Source: Niabella agricola
Lineage (GTDB): Bacteria; Bacteroidota; Bacteroidia; Chitinophagales; Chitinophagaceae
Assembly: GCF_021538615.1 (NCBI RefSeq)
Contig: NZ_JAJHIZ010000003.1
Coordinates: 1,488,001-1,552,000 of the forward strand
Direction: 5' to 3'
Length of the DNA: 64,000 nucleotides
The notes under the pieces are model-generated. The model worked only from the letters and a program-made list of their open reading frames with translations, was not told the DNA's origin and did no database searches. Each line of letters starts with the position of its first letter. Position 1 is the stretch's first letter. The position numbers were made by a program, and so were the translations under genes. Shown in pieces: positions 47,676 to 55,827 of this stretch.

Positions 47676-48407
47676 TCAGGATCCGGGATATGCTACCCTT
47701 GTGAGAACTAACCCATGCGCCGGTGCATCAAAATACGCGGATCCGCATGTTGCTTTTTTTATAATTACCTCAAAGTCTTCCATAGGCAAAGTACCGCGCC
47801 CTACCCGCAGCATCGTTGCCACCAATGCCCTTACCATTCCCCGCAAAAACCGGTTGGCTGTTACCTGGTACCGATATAGACTCCCTTCCTGTAACCATTG
47901 GCTTTCCATCAGGTTACAATTGAAGGTTTTGACCTGCGTATTGGTCTTGGAAAAGCTGCTGAAGTCTTTGAAGCTTTTTAATAAAACGGCAGCCTCATTC
48001 ATTAAACCGAGGTCTAACGGATATGGATAAAAATAAGCAGTGTCTGTTAGAAAGGCATTTTTAAACTGGTATACGGTATACTGATAGCTACGGCTCAACG
48101 CATCAAACCGGCTATGAGCCCCATCAGTCACGCGGGTTACCGCCTTAATTACAATATCAGCAGGAAGGATCGCATTGAGATTGTAAATCCATTTCGAATC
48201 AAAATCGCGGTCCCAGTCGAAATGAAAAAAATTCTGATATGCGTGCACCCCGCTGTCCGTGCGGGAAGAACCGGTAAAAAACGGAGCTGTTTTGAAAAAA
48301 ATGGTAAATGCCTTTTCGATCTCCCCCTGGATGGTAGCACCCGTTTGCTGGATCTGAAACCCACTGTAACGGGTTCCCTTATAGGAGACTTCTAAAAAAT
48401 AACGCAT
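47676..48407 (-). CDS. truA: tRNA pseudouridine(38-40) synthase TruA
   Basis: 243 aa, usual size. N-terminal RYFLEVSYKGTRYSGFQIQ, then the catalytic motif GSSRTDSGVHAYQNFFHF, in which Asp of RTDSGVHA is the nucleophile-type aspartate of all pseudouridine synthases. VTDGAHSRFDALSRSYQY and RFLRGMVRALVATMLRVGRG complete the family signature. It modifies positions 38-40 of tRNA anticodon stems. The entire 55-nt gap to the upstream gene is a period-7 tract. Confidence 0.94.
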   Translation of the reverse strand: MRYFLEVSYKGTRYSGFQIQQTGATIQGEIEKAFTIFFKTAPFFTGSSRTDSGVHAYQNFFHFDWDRDFDSKWIYNLNAILPADIVIKAVTRVTDGAHSRFDALSRSYQYTVYQFKNAFLTDTAYFYPYPLDLGLMNEAAVLLKSFKDFSSFSKTNTQVKTFNCNLMESQWLQEGSLYRYQVTANRFLRGMVRALVATMLRVGRGTLPMEDFEVIIKKATCGSAYFDAPAHGLVLTRVAYPGS

Positions 48408-48408
48408 T

Positions 48409-48464
48409 GTAACCTGGCGGCTAAGGGCTGGCAGCTTTCAGCCATCCGTTTTCAGCACTTAGCT
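48409..48464. repeat. Period-7 word tract filling the gap upstream of truA
   Basis: On the minus strand, 7-nt words in exact phase from 48464: AGCTAAG, TGCTGAA, AACGGAT, GGCTGAA, AGCTGCC, AGCCCTT, AGCCGCC. The first word overlaps the stop codon of the upstream gene and the last ends next to the truA ATG. Confidence 0.65.
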
Positions 48465-49779
48465 ATTTAATAAGACTGTTGAACTTTTCTTTGTAAAAGC
48501 TATCCTTGATCTCTGACTGCAGCGCGCTGAAATTTTCGGGATCAGAAACATGGGCGCGTGCCGCTTCAAAGAAATTATATTTTCCTGCGTTGGACAAAAA
48601 CATACTGCTAATGTATTTTACCTGTGCCGTAGAATAACATTTGTTCTTAAATGCCCGCCGGGCTTCTTCTATCATCTGGTCGTCATTTTCTTTACCCGCC
48701 ATATCCCTGCGCAGTTTGAGAAAATCTCCTTCTGTTGCCACCGACTTACAGTTGCCGGATACCGTTTGAGGTGCCTCTTTTTTACGCCTGGTTTCGGGCT
48801 CCTGCGGAATCGACGGTTTTTCCTTTACTGCAAATTGCTGATCACTTTTTGCTGCGGAAGCGGGTTGATCTGTGGTTTCCTTTATTGCAGCTTCGGGTGC
48901 TTTTTCCTCAGGAACTTCGGCAGAAGGCGGTATGGTAATTTCAATCTGTTCTGCCTTTTCGCCCGTGCGGTCTTCATAAACCACTACCGTTCCTGTTCCG
49001 GATGAATGCTGCGACAATTTTACCACCGCTCCTTTTCCTGCTTTTACAGCATTGTTTTTCGGGGTTTTGGCCGTTTCGGCTGCTGCCGGCTGCGCAGGTT
49101 CCCTGGTTTCCGCAGGTTCCTGTTTCGGGACCTCTTCCTTAACTACCGGTTTTTCCTCGGGTTTGGGTGGTTCCAGCAATGAAGGATCATTGGCGGCTTT
49201 TGAAAGTATTTTTGTAAAATCGCTTACATTGGAATTATCGGCTGCGGGTTGTTGCTGCGCAGGCGGTGTTTGTTGCACTGCAGCGGTGGCTGCGGGTTCC
49301 TGCTTTGGTGCTTCCTCTTTTACCACCGGCTTATCTTCCTGCTTGGGCTGAGGCCTGGGTTCCTGGCGGCGCGGTTGCGGTTTGGGTGCTTCTGCCTTTG
49401 CCAGGGCAGCTGCTTCTTCCGCTGTCAGCGGTTTCTGTACATCCATCGACTGAAGATCGAATAAAGACCAGCCATCTGCCCCGAAATTTTTTATCAGATA
49501 CCCTTTATCTTTTGAATCAATCTTAAACCGGAAGGTCATTTCAGGACTCTTGTTATCCTGGAATCCCACCACCAGCCGGTAATCGCCATCCTTTAGCTGC
49601 GGCAGAATAAGGTATCCCGACGAGTTGGCATCAATACGCTGACCATTGATTTTTATATAAAAAGGCTGCGCAGGTTCGGTTTGCAGATAAACAAAATATT
49701 TGGATTGAACCGAGTATTGAGCGAAAGAAACAAAGCCAGTCAGCAGAAAGACGATCGCCAGTAATAAACGCTTATTCAT
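48463..49779 (-). CDS. Secreted DUF4476 protein with proline/glutamate-rich linker
   Basis: 438 aa. Signal peptide ends at VSFA-Q (residue 20). Residues 21-115 are a compact beta domain (YFVYLQTEPAQPFYIKINGQRIDANSSGYLILPQLKDGDY), typical for the N-terminus of such proteins. Then comes a long low-complexity linker with two copies of PVVKEE(A/V)PKQEPA (about 151-163 and 211-223). The C-terminal 90 residues are a DUF4476 domain (FLKLRRDMAGKENDDQMIEEARRAFKNKCYSTAQVKYISSMFLSNAGKYNFFEAA). Function unknown. It lies upstream of truA. Confidence 0.82.
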   Translation of the reverse strand: MNKRLLLAIVFLLTGFVSFAQYSVQSKYFVYLQTEPAQPFYIKINGQRIDANSSGYLILPQLKDGDYRLVVGFQDNKSPEMTFRFKIDSKDKGYLIKNFGADGWSLFDLQSMDVQKPLTAEEAAALAKAEAPKPQPRRQEPRPQPKQEDKPVVKEEAPKQEPAATAAVQQTPPAQQQPAADNSNVSDFTKILSKAANDPSLLEPPKPEEKPVVKEEVPKQEPAETREPAQPAAAETAKTPKNNAVKAGKGAVVKLSQHSSGTGTVVVYEDRTGEKAEQIEITIPPSAEVPEEKAPEAAIKETTDQPASAAKSDQQFAVKEKPSIPQEPETRRKKEAPQTVSGNCKSVATEGDFLKLRRDMAGKENDDQMIEEARRAFKNKCYSTAQVKYISSMFLSNAGKYNFFEAARAHVSDPENFSALQSEIKDSFYKEKFNSLIK

Positions 49780-49869
49780 GATGTATGTATTGTTCTAAAA
49801 TAATCCTATCGAAATGATTCTTTTGAACAAAAATAAACGAATAATGCGAGGTGGGAAAGTTTCCGGGGG

Positions 49870-49909
49870 GAATTTGAGAATTTGGAAATGTGGGAATGTG
49901 GAAATGGAG
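49870..49909. repeat. Period-8 word tract
   Basis: Words in exact phase: GAATTTGA, GAATTTGG, AAATGTGG, GAATGTGG, AAATGGAG. Confidence 0.65.
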
Positions 49910-50063
49910 CAATGCAGATTTAACATTAAACCGGTTTTTAGCGTGCAGTTTGCCGCTAACCTGGGCCCTCCCTTCGGGAATATGAAATAACCAATGAAAA
50001 ATATTAAATGCAAAAGTAAAGAGGTCGTTGTCGCTCCGTAAATTTCCTCCGGTCAATATTCCA

Positions 50064-50119
50064 TAGACGTTAGACATCAAGTATCCGGCGTCTGGGATCT
50101 AACACCTAATATCAAGCAT
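50064..50119. repeat. Period-7 word tract
   Basis: Eight words in exact phase, including TAGACGT (50064), TAGACAT (50071), CTGGGAT (50092), CTAACAC (50099), CTAATAT (50106) and CAAGCAT (50113). Confidence 0.65.
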
Positions 50120-50151
50120 AAAACCGGATCTGACCCGCCACAGCGGGCGCG

Positions 50152-50200
50152 CCTGGAACCTGAAGCTTCAAACCTGAAACCTGGAACGTCAAACCAGGAA
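50152..50200. repeat. Period-7 word tract
   Basis: Seven words in exact phase: CCTGGAA, CCTGAAG, CTTCAAA, CCTGAAA, CCTGGAA, CGTCAAA, CCAGGAA. Ends 5 nt before the TPM gene stop codon. Confidence 0.7.
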
Positions 50201-50205
50201 CACCC

Positions 50206-50991
50206 CTACCAGCTTCCACCGGCACCGCCGCCACCAAAGCCACCACCGCCAAAGCCGCCGAATCCGCCACCACCACCACCACCGGACCAGCCGCCGCCAC
50301 CGCCTCCAGACCAGCCGCCGGGTATGATCCAGCCGCCGCCGCCCCGGTATCCCCGGCGTGAAACATAGCCGCCGCCGCCATTTCCGCCCCCGCTCATAAA
50401 AGCCACGAATACAATTACGATAATGATAACAAGCACAATCGTTCCAAAGCCAATCCCCTTGCCCCGTTCATGGTAGCCTTCCGGTGCTTTAAACCGGCCC
50501 GCTGCAGCCTGCATCAGCGCATCAGTGCCCTCATCCAGTCCGCGGTAGTTATCCCCCCGCTTAAAATCTGGGATCATGATCTGCTGGATGATCTGGTCTG
50601 CCACCAGGTCGGTAATAGCGCCTTCCAGTCCGTACCCGGTTGCAATAAACATTCCGCGGTCTTTGGGTCCGGCATTCACCAGGACTACTACCCCGTTACT
50701 GAACTGCTTTTGCCCGCCTACTCCCCATTTCCGCCCAAGGGCAATAGCATAATCATCTCGTGAATATCCCTTCAGGTCATCCACGATCACTACGGCGATC
50801 TGGTTAGACGTGCTGTCGTCGTAGGCTACCAGTTTGCGCTCCAGTGCCTGTGCCTGTTCAGGCGTTAAGAATCGCCCGGTAAAATCATTGACCAGCCGTG
50901 GCGGGTTGGGCGGGTTCGGTATCACGGATTCGATCTGTGCGAACGAAACCACCGAAGCCAGTACCAGGTATAATAAGAAAAGTTTCTTCAT
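50206..50991 (-). CDS. TPM-domain membrane protein with glycine-rich tail
   Basis: 261 aa. Signal peptide MKKLFLLYLVLASVVSFAQ, TPM domain at about 30-155 (LTPEQAQALERKLVAYDDSTSNQIAVVIVDDLKGYSRDDYAIALGRKWGVGGQKQFSNGVVVLV), one membrane helix (about 180-200, FGTIVLVIIIVIVFVAFM), and a very glycine-rich C-terminus of about 55 residues. Start at 50991 gives the signal peptide; the longer upstream frame overlaps the preceding gene. Last gene of a lemA-lemA-TPM-TPM operon. TPM proteins are thought to be envelope or photosystem-assembly-like factors. Confidence 0.88.
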   Translation of the reverse strand: MKKLFLLYLVLASVVSFAQIESVIPNPPNPPRLVNDFTGRFLTPEQAQALERKLVAYDDSTSNQIAVVIVDDLKGYSRDDYAIALGRKWGVGGQKQFSNGVVVLVNAGPKDRGMFIATGYGLEGAITDLVADQIIQQIMIPDFKRGDNYRGLDEGTDALMQAAAGRFKAPEGYHERGKGIGFGTIVLVIIIVIVFVAFMSGGGNGGGGYVSRRGYRGGGGWIIPGGWSGGGGGGWSGGGGGGGFGGFGGGGFGGGGAGGSW

Positions 50992-50998
50992 GAGATCT

Positions 50999-51463
50999 TT
51001 AACTGCCAAAAACGATATCATCCGGGAGCTCGTTCTGGTCGGTAGCCCGGTCAAAAGGAAAATAATGATGCAGCCCTTCACCAATCTGGTGGATGTATTC
51101 GCTGATACCGGTGGCAAAATGTTTCTGGTTAAAATGACCCAGTATCTTTTTTACGAGGTCGTCCCAATACGCTTTGCCGGTGCGCTGGTAGATGCCTTCA
51201 TCCCCAAAGATCGCCAGCTGCCGGTCTTTCACTGCCACGTACAACAATACAGCATTCCGGTCAACCGTATGGTCCATTTTCAGTTTAAAGAACACCTCTG
51301 CGGCACGGTCAACTGGGTCTACATATTTGTTATGACTTTCGATATATACCCGTATCTCACCACTGGTGCGGCTTTCCGCCTGGCGGATCGCCTCCACGAT
51401 CTGCTCCTTTTCAGCGCTGGTCAGCACTTCCCGAGGATTCCGGTTAAATAGAGAAAAGGCCAC
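50999..51463 (-). CDS. TPM-domain protein without signal peptide
   Basis: 154 aa. The TPM domain covers almost all of it (LTSAEKEQIVEAIRQAESRTSGEIRVYIESHN, NAVLLYVAVKDRQLAIFGDEGIY, WDDLVKKILGHFNQKHFATGISEYIHQIGEGLHHYFP). No membrane segment was seen. GTG start at 51463, since the frame upstream contains no ATG before the stop; the preceding lemA stop is 5 nt away. Second TPM gene in the operon. Confidence 0.85.
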   Translation of the reverse strand: MAFSLFNRNPREVLTSAEKEQIVEAIRQAESRTSGEIRVYIESHNKYVDPVDRAAEVFFKLKMDHTVDRNAVLLYVAVKDRQLAIFGDEGIYQRTGKAYWDDLVKKILGHFNQKHFATGISEYIHQIGEGLHHYFPFDRATDQNELPDDIVFGS

Positions 51464-51467
51464 GTTA

Positions 51468-52043
51468 TCAGAATTTAATTGCTATGTTTTGATCGGCACC
51501 GGCAACCGCCTGGAATCCTTCCCGGGGTTTAAAACCCAGGATACCGGCGGCAATATTGCCCGGGAAACTTCTTACCGCACTGTTGTACACCGCCACGGCC
51601 GCGTTAAAATCATTCCGCGCTACCTTGATGCGGCGTTCATTGCCTTCCAGCTGGGTCTGTAACCCGCGGTACGCCTCTGTTCCTTTCAAAGTGGGGTATC
51701 GTTCAATAACCGCAATGATCCGGTTTGAGGCCGTTGCCAGGGAATCCTGCAAGGCCGACTGCCGGTTATAGTTTTCCGGTGTTGGTTCCCCACCCAATCC
51801 CTGCTGCGCGCGGCCACGGGCTTCTGCCACGGCTACCAGTGTCGACTGCTCAAACCCGGCGATCCCTTTAACAGTACTCACCAGGTTAGGCGTAAGATCC
51901 AGGCGCCGCTGGTAGGTATTCTGCACCTCGCTCCATTGCTGCCGCACTTTTTCGTCCTTTTTTACAAAGGAATTGTACGAAACCAGGAAATAGATGCCGA
52001 TAACCGCCAGCACTGCAATTATGATGAAACCGGATTTCTTCAT
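51468..52043 (-). CDS. LemA family protein
   Basis: 191 aa. One N-terminal membrane helix (about 5-22), then a long helical bundle with the family sequence YNSFVKKDEKVRQQWSEVQNTYQRRLDLTPNLVSTVKGIAGFEQSTLVAVAEAR. YPTLKGTEAYRGLQTQLEGNERRIKVARNDFNAAVAVYNSAVRSFPGNIAAG closes the fold. Single-span membrane protein with the helical part outside or inside unknown. Paralogue of the next gene, 11 nt apart. Confidence 0.92.
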   Translation of the reverse strand: MKKSGFIIIAVLAVIGIYFLVSYNSFVKKDEKVRQQWSEVQNTYQRRLDLTPNLVSTVKGIAGFEQSTLVAVAEARGRAQQGLGGEPTPENYNRQSALQDSLATASNRIIAVIERYPTLKGTEAYRGLQTQLEGNERRIKVARNDFNAAVAVYNSAVRSFPGNIAAGILGFKPREGFQAVAGADQNIAIKF

Positions 52044-52054
52044 CGGTTACCGGT

Positions 52055-52636
52055 TTAGAATTTTACTTTAGGAGCATTTTCAGCACCCGGATCTGCCTTA
52101 AATCCTTCCTTGGCATGAAATCCGAAGATACCACCCAAGATGTTCATCGGGAAGGAACGCACCTTCACATTATAGCTGTTTACGGCAGTATTGAACGTTT
52201 GCCGGGAAGCCCGGATATCATTTTCGATGCCTTCCAGTTGTCCCTGCAATTGTAAGAAGTTCTGATTGGCTTTTAATTCGGGATAAGCTTCTACCGTAAC
52301 CAGCAGCCGTCCCAAAGCACTGGTCATCTGCCCCTGCGCTGCCTGGAATTCCGCCAGTTTCTCAGGCGTAAGGTTTTCGGGGTTTACCTGAACCGATGTA
52401 GCTTTTGCGCGGGCATTGATCACGTCGGTGAGGGTCGATTTCTCAAAATTCGCAGCACCTTTCACAGTTTCCACCAGGTTACCTACCAGGTCATTTCGCT
52501 TTTGATACTCGCTCTGTACATTATTCCAGGCTTTATTTACACTTTCCTGCTCCTTTACAAGGCCGTTATAGCCATTGCATCCCATAAAGCCGAGGATGAC
52601 CAGCAGAATAACAATGATTAACGTAACTCCTTTCAT
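52055..52636 (-). CDS. LemA family protein
   Basis: 193 aa from the ATG at 52636 (ten codons shorter than the longest frame). The N-terminus has a hydrophobic helix and the lipobox-like GFMGC, so it may be lipid-anchored. YNGLVKEQESVNKAWNNVQSEYQKRNDLVGNLVETVKGAANFEKSTLTDVINARAKA and YPELKANQNFLQLQGQLEGIENDIRASRQTFNTAVNSYN are standard for LemA. First gene of the four-gene operon. A TAAATTTG element on the minus strand (52664-52671) lies 28 nt upstream. Confidence 0.93.
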   Translation of the reverse strand: MKGVTLIIVILLVILGFMGCNGYNGLVKEQESVNKAWNNVQSEYQKRNDLVGNLVETVKGAANFEKSTLTDVINARAKATSVQVNPENLTPEKLAEFQAAQGQMTSALGRLLVTVEAYPELKANQNFLQLQGQLEGIENDIRASRQTFNTAVNSYNVKVRSFPMNILGGIFGFHAKEGFKADPGAENAPKVKF

Positions 52637-52663
52637 GTGTTTGTATTTTTGGATTTGATGAAA

Positions 52664-52671
52664 CAAATTTA
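52664..52671 (-). promoter_or_regulatory. -7 element of the lemA operon
   Basis: TAAATTTG on the minus strand matches TAnnTTTG. No TTTG at -33. Confidence 0.45.
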
Positions 52672-52786
52672 ATCGAAATAATACACCAAGTTATTAAATA
52701 ATATTCCATATTCCTCATTTTCAGTTGCTCAGATCGGCAAACTGGCCATAAATACCGGCTAAGGAGATGTAAAATGAGAACTATCG

Positions 52787-52849
52787 AATTAAATATTAAT
52801 CACCAAATGCCAGGCATCAAATACTAAACACTAAATCCTAACGACTAGA
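52787..52849. repeat. Period-7 word tract
   Basis: Nine words in exact phase, including AATTAAA (52787), TATTAAT, CACCAAA, CATCAAA, TACTAAA, CACTAAA and TCCTAAC. Confidence 0.68.
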
Positions 52850-52960
52850 TGTAAGTGCAGAAAGCAGCAGGTCTGCCAGGGCGGATGAACATTTAGAATG
52901 AGAAATATTATTGTTAAAAACGGATGCGCATACCGGTTGAAATAAGTCTGAAAACAGAAA

Positions 52961-53321
52961 CGCTCCCACCTTTTACATTTTAAATTCAAAATTCTATATT
53001 CTACATTCAATGCCGTTTCCTAAGGCAATTTTTAGTTGCCGGAAGACATGCTCGGTGCAACAAGTTTCGCTGATTTCGTGCCGCATCCGAGGCATTGTTG
53101 AATATGAATAATGCTGCTAAATATGAGGTCCGGTTTAACGCGATGGGCGCAACGCATCCGCAATGGTCGCAATGAGAACCCGAATATTGAAAAATCCCCT
53201 TGGATTTCCTGCGCTGGCCTTGTGGTAGTGAATGAAAAATACTCTTTGAAGAGAAGGAGCTGAAAGCAGGCTCGCTCCCACCTTTTACATTTTAAATTCA
53301 AAGTTCTATATTTTAAATTTC
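52961..53321. repeat. Direct repeat pair with period-7 structure
   Basis: About 40 bp at 52961-53000 and 53273-53312 are identical except for one base, 312 bp apart. Each begins CGCTCCCACC and continues into 7-nt words such as ACATTTT, AAATTCA, AAATTCT (or AAGTTCT), ATATTCT (or ATATTTT). Confidence 0.7.
53128..53215. repeat. Dispersed intergenic repeat, copy B
   Basis: Contains TAACGCGATGGGCGCAACG and GAACCCGAATATTGAAAAAT, the same two blocks in the same order as copy A at 1432-1525, but keeps the roughly 20-nt block between them. Confidence 0.5.
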
Positions 53322-53326
53322 CTCCT

Positions 53327-55141
53327 CTACACCATCTCCTGCATATCCACCAACTTTTTATAAATACCTCCCTGGATTTGCATCAGCTCTGTATGCGATC
53401 CCCGCTCGGCGATTTCACCCTTATTCAATACGATGATCTCATCCGCATGCCGCACCGTGCTCAACCGGTGCGCAATAACCAGCGAAGTACGGTTTTTCAT
53501 CATATTATTGATCGCATCCTGTACCAGCCGTTCACTTTCGGTGTCGAGCGAAGAAGTGGCTTCATCCAGGATCAGGATGGGTGGGTTTTTTAATACCGCC
53601 CGGGCAATCGTAAGCCGCTGCTTTTCCCCGCCGCTTAATTTTGCGCCCCTGTCGCCGATATTGGTATCAAATTGTTCGGGCTTATTTTCAATAAACCGGT
53701 AGGCATTTGCTATCCGGGCAGCGCTTTCAACTTCGCTCATCGGAGCATCAGGGTCGGAAAGCGTAATATTGTTACGAATGGTATCATTAAACAGGATCGG
53801 CTCCTGGCTTACAATGCCAATTTGTTTCCGGATCGACTCCAGGCTGTAGTCCTTGATATTGACCCCATCAAAAAGAATCTCGCCAGATGTTACATCATGA
53901 AAACGAGGCACCAGGTCGGCCAGGGTGCTTTTCCCGGCGCCACTGCTACCAACCAGGGCTACCGTTTTCCCCTTAGGGATAAACAGGCTGACATTTTTTA
54001 GAATCGGCGTTTCGTTATAGGCGAAGGACACGTTTCTAAATTCGATGCCTTCATCAAATGTTTCCAGCTTTTTCGTACCAGTGTCCTCTACCTTTTCCGG
54101 CGTGGTGAGCAATCCTTCAATGCGTTCGATGGCGGCGGCACCTTCCTGCACCCTGAAAAAAGATGCAGCCAGGGACTTGGCCGGGTTGATCATCATAGCA
54201 AAAATTGCGATAAAGGAAATGAGGTCACCAGGCCCCAGGGCGTTGCCGTTCAGGATAAGATTGGCCCCGAAGTAAATGATTACGCATAAGACTACAACGC
54301 CCAGTAATTCCGTCAACGGAGAAGCCAGATCCCTGCGGGCGGCCATTTTTTTATTGATGCCCAGCAAGGTATTGTTGAGCGTAACAAACCGGTTGTTGAG
54401 TATTTTTTCAGCGGTAAATGCCTTAATGATGCGAATGCCGGTAAGCGTTTCATCCAGTATCGAGAGAGTATCGCCCACCCGCAGTGACGCCGCATTACTT
54501 TGTTTTTTAAGGGTGCGACTGATACGGCCGATTATAAAGGCCGTTGCAGGCAGCAGGATCAATAAAAATACCGAGAGGCTGGGGCTAATGGCCACCATTG
54601 CCACCAGGTAGCTGATTACCATTACCGGGTCCTTAATCAACCCTTCCATCGTATTCACAATGGAACTTTCCACCAGGTTGGCATCATTGGTCATCCGGCT
54701 CATAATATCCCCTTTCTTCTGTTCGGAAAAATAGCCTACCGGAAGGCCCAGCACTTTGGCGTAGAGGTCATTTTTCAGGTGAATGATGATGGAGCTCCTT
54801 ACCGGAACCGAAATCAGCGAGGATACATACAACAACAGGTTTTTCAGAAAAACCGAAATGATCACCAGCACACAACAGAGCAGCACCGCATGCATTTGCT
54901 GGCCATTGTTGACCAATCTTTCCAATTCTGCACCAACATAGCGCCCTCCGGGCAACTTGTTCAATATGTTTTGTCCTCCAATTCCGTCTACCTTAAAAAT
55001 AAGCGACATCAGCGGTGCCAGCATCCCCAAAGAAACCACTGATAATGAGGAAGCAATGATCGTAATCGAAATATACAGGACGATCTTTCCTTTATAATAC
55101 CCGATATATTTAAAAAGCCGCTTAAATTTTTTTAAACCCAT
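53327..55141 (-). CDS. MsbA-like ABC exporter (fused membrane and ATPase domains)
   Basis: 604 aa. The first 330 residues hold six membrane helices of a type 1 exporter; the cassette follows with Walker A LVGSSGAGKSTL, signature LSGGEKQRLTIARA, Walker B ILILDEATSSLD and H-loop IAHRLSTVRHADEI. The architecture fits MsbA or related lipid-A/lipid flippases and other half-size exporters. It ends with HTELMQIQGGIYKKLVDMQE. A TACCTTTG octamer lies on the minus strand at 55165-55172. No neighbour specifies the substrate. Confidence 0.9.
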   Translation of the reverse strand: MGLKKFKRLFKYIGYYKGKIVLYISITIIASSLSVVSLGMLAPLMSLIFKVDGIGGQNILNKLPGGRYVGAELERLVNNGQQMHAVLLCCVLVIISVFLKNLLLYVSSLISVPVRSSIIIHLKNDLYAKVLGLPVGYFSEQKKGDIMSRMTNDANLVESSIVNTMEGLIKDPVMVISYLVAMVAISPSLSVFLLILLPATAFIIGRISRTLKKQSNAASLRVGDTLSILDETLTGIRIIKAFTAEKILNNRFVTLNNTLLGINKKMAARRDLASPLTELLGVVVLCVIIYFGANLILNGNALGPGDLISFIAIFAMMINPAKSLAASFFRVQEGAAAIERIEGLLTTPEKVEDTGTKKLETFDEGIEFRNVSFAYNETPILKNVSLFIPKGKTVALVGSSGAGKSTLADLVPRFHDVTSGEILFDGVNIKDYSLESIRKQIGIVSQEPILFNDTIRNNITLSDPDAPMSEVESAARIANAYRFIENKPEQFDTNIGDRGAKLSGGEKQRLTIARAVLKNPPILILDEATSSLDTESERLVQDAINNMMKNRTSLVIAHRLSTVRHADEIIVLNKGEIAERGSHTELMQIQGGIYKKLVDMQEMV

Positions 55142-55510
55142 CCGCGTTTATACATTAAAACGCGCAAAGGTACGAGAAAAACCAACACTTGTCGGATTTG
55201 CAATAATATACGAGCTACGGAGGCATGATAAAAGATTTCGTATTTAAATTTTGTAATATACTTTTTTAGACGTATGTTTGTAACACACCCCTCAAAACCA
55301 TGTTGATCAATGCTATTATGAAGAACAATTTCGCCAGACACTGTTGCGTCTTTCTTAAGTAAGGGAACATGATCTTATAAATAACCAAAAGCACAAATTC
55401 TTATGTATATTATCGTTTACATTAGCCTTCACCAGATACACTTCCAACGACAACTAATTGATTTACAATAATAATCAAGTATCTCTTTCTTTAACTTTAA
55501 CTTTTAACAA
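55142..55510. other. Divergent intergenic region
   Basis: AT-rich. Holds the -7 element of the ABC exporter at 55165-55172; the lipoprotein gene leader is very A/T-rich and has no recognisable SD. The short frame at 55132-55341 is not credible. Confidence 0.5.
55165..55172 (-). promoter_or_regulatory. -7 element of the ABC exporter gene
   Basis: TACCTTTG on the minus strand, 23 nt before the start codon. Confidence 0.5.
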
Positions 55511-55807
55511 ATGAAAAAAAACATGTTTATGGCATTTGCTATTCTGTTAGCATGCCAGTTAGGCTTTAATGCCTGTAAAAAAAATCCCGTCGAGGCAAAA
55601 AATGAAAAAGAGGTTGCCAATATCGAAAATCAGGATAAGGTTTTGAAATTCTTATCAACTGTTTTAAATGTTCCGGTTTCCAAAATCAAAACAGATCTTT
55701 CTACTGAAGAGTTTTACATTCCTGATACGGGATTCCGCATTACAATTTCTGAAGCTACAGAAAGATATAATTCCTCCAATATTTACAAAGCACAATATGA
55801 GAAATAA
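55511..55807 (+). CDS. Small exported lipoprotein
   Basis: 98 aa. SPII signal with lipobox GFNAC (Cys21). The mature part (KNPVEAKNEKEVANIENQDKVLKFLSTVLNVPVSKIKTDLSTEEFYIPDTGFRITISEATERY) is acidic and short, and could be a single folded beta-alpha unit. No known family. 20 nt upstream of the next gene, so co-transcribed. The pair is AT-rich compared with the flanking ABC exporter and the rest of the region. Confidence 0.7.
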   Translation: MKKNMFMAFAILLACQLGFNACKKNPVEAKNEKEVANIENQDKVLKFLSTVLNVPVSKIKTDLSTEEFYIPDTGFRITISEATERYNSSNIYKAQYEK

Positions 55808-55827
55808 TAACCTTTAATATTAACAAC

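Larger units (their letters stand above)
49780..50205. other. Intergenic region rich in word-repeat tracts
   Basis: About 425 bp. It contains tracts at 49870-49909 (period 8), 50064-50119 (period 7) and 50152-50200 (period 7). No gene supported. Confidence 0.55.
52672..53326. other. Intergenic region made largely of repeat tracts
   Basis: About 650 bp. It contains tracts at 52787-52849 and the duplicated tract pair 52961-53009 and 53273-53321, plus copy B of the dispersed repeat at 53128-53215. No gene supported. Confidence 0.55.

Noticed and set aside
49052..49351. Plus-strand frames in the DUF4476 gene
   Set aside because: Shadow frames caused by the proline/glutamate-rich linker on the other strand.
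50206..50400. Glycine codon repeats as a DNA repeat or CRISPR-like array
   Set aside because: They are the in-frame glycine-rich C-terminus of the TPM protein, with irregular spacing.
50992..51117. N-terminal extension of the TPM protein
   Set aside because: It overlaps the preceding gene; the ATG at 50991 gives a clean signal peptide.
53032..53301. An 89-codon frame on the minus strand
   Set aside because: It covers repeat copy B and a direct repeat, and has no protein features.
55132..55341. A 69-codon minus-strand frame upstream of the ABC exporter
   Set aside because: It overlaps the exporter start and its promoter octamer, and has no signal or family pattern.
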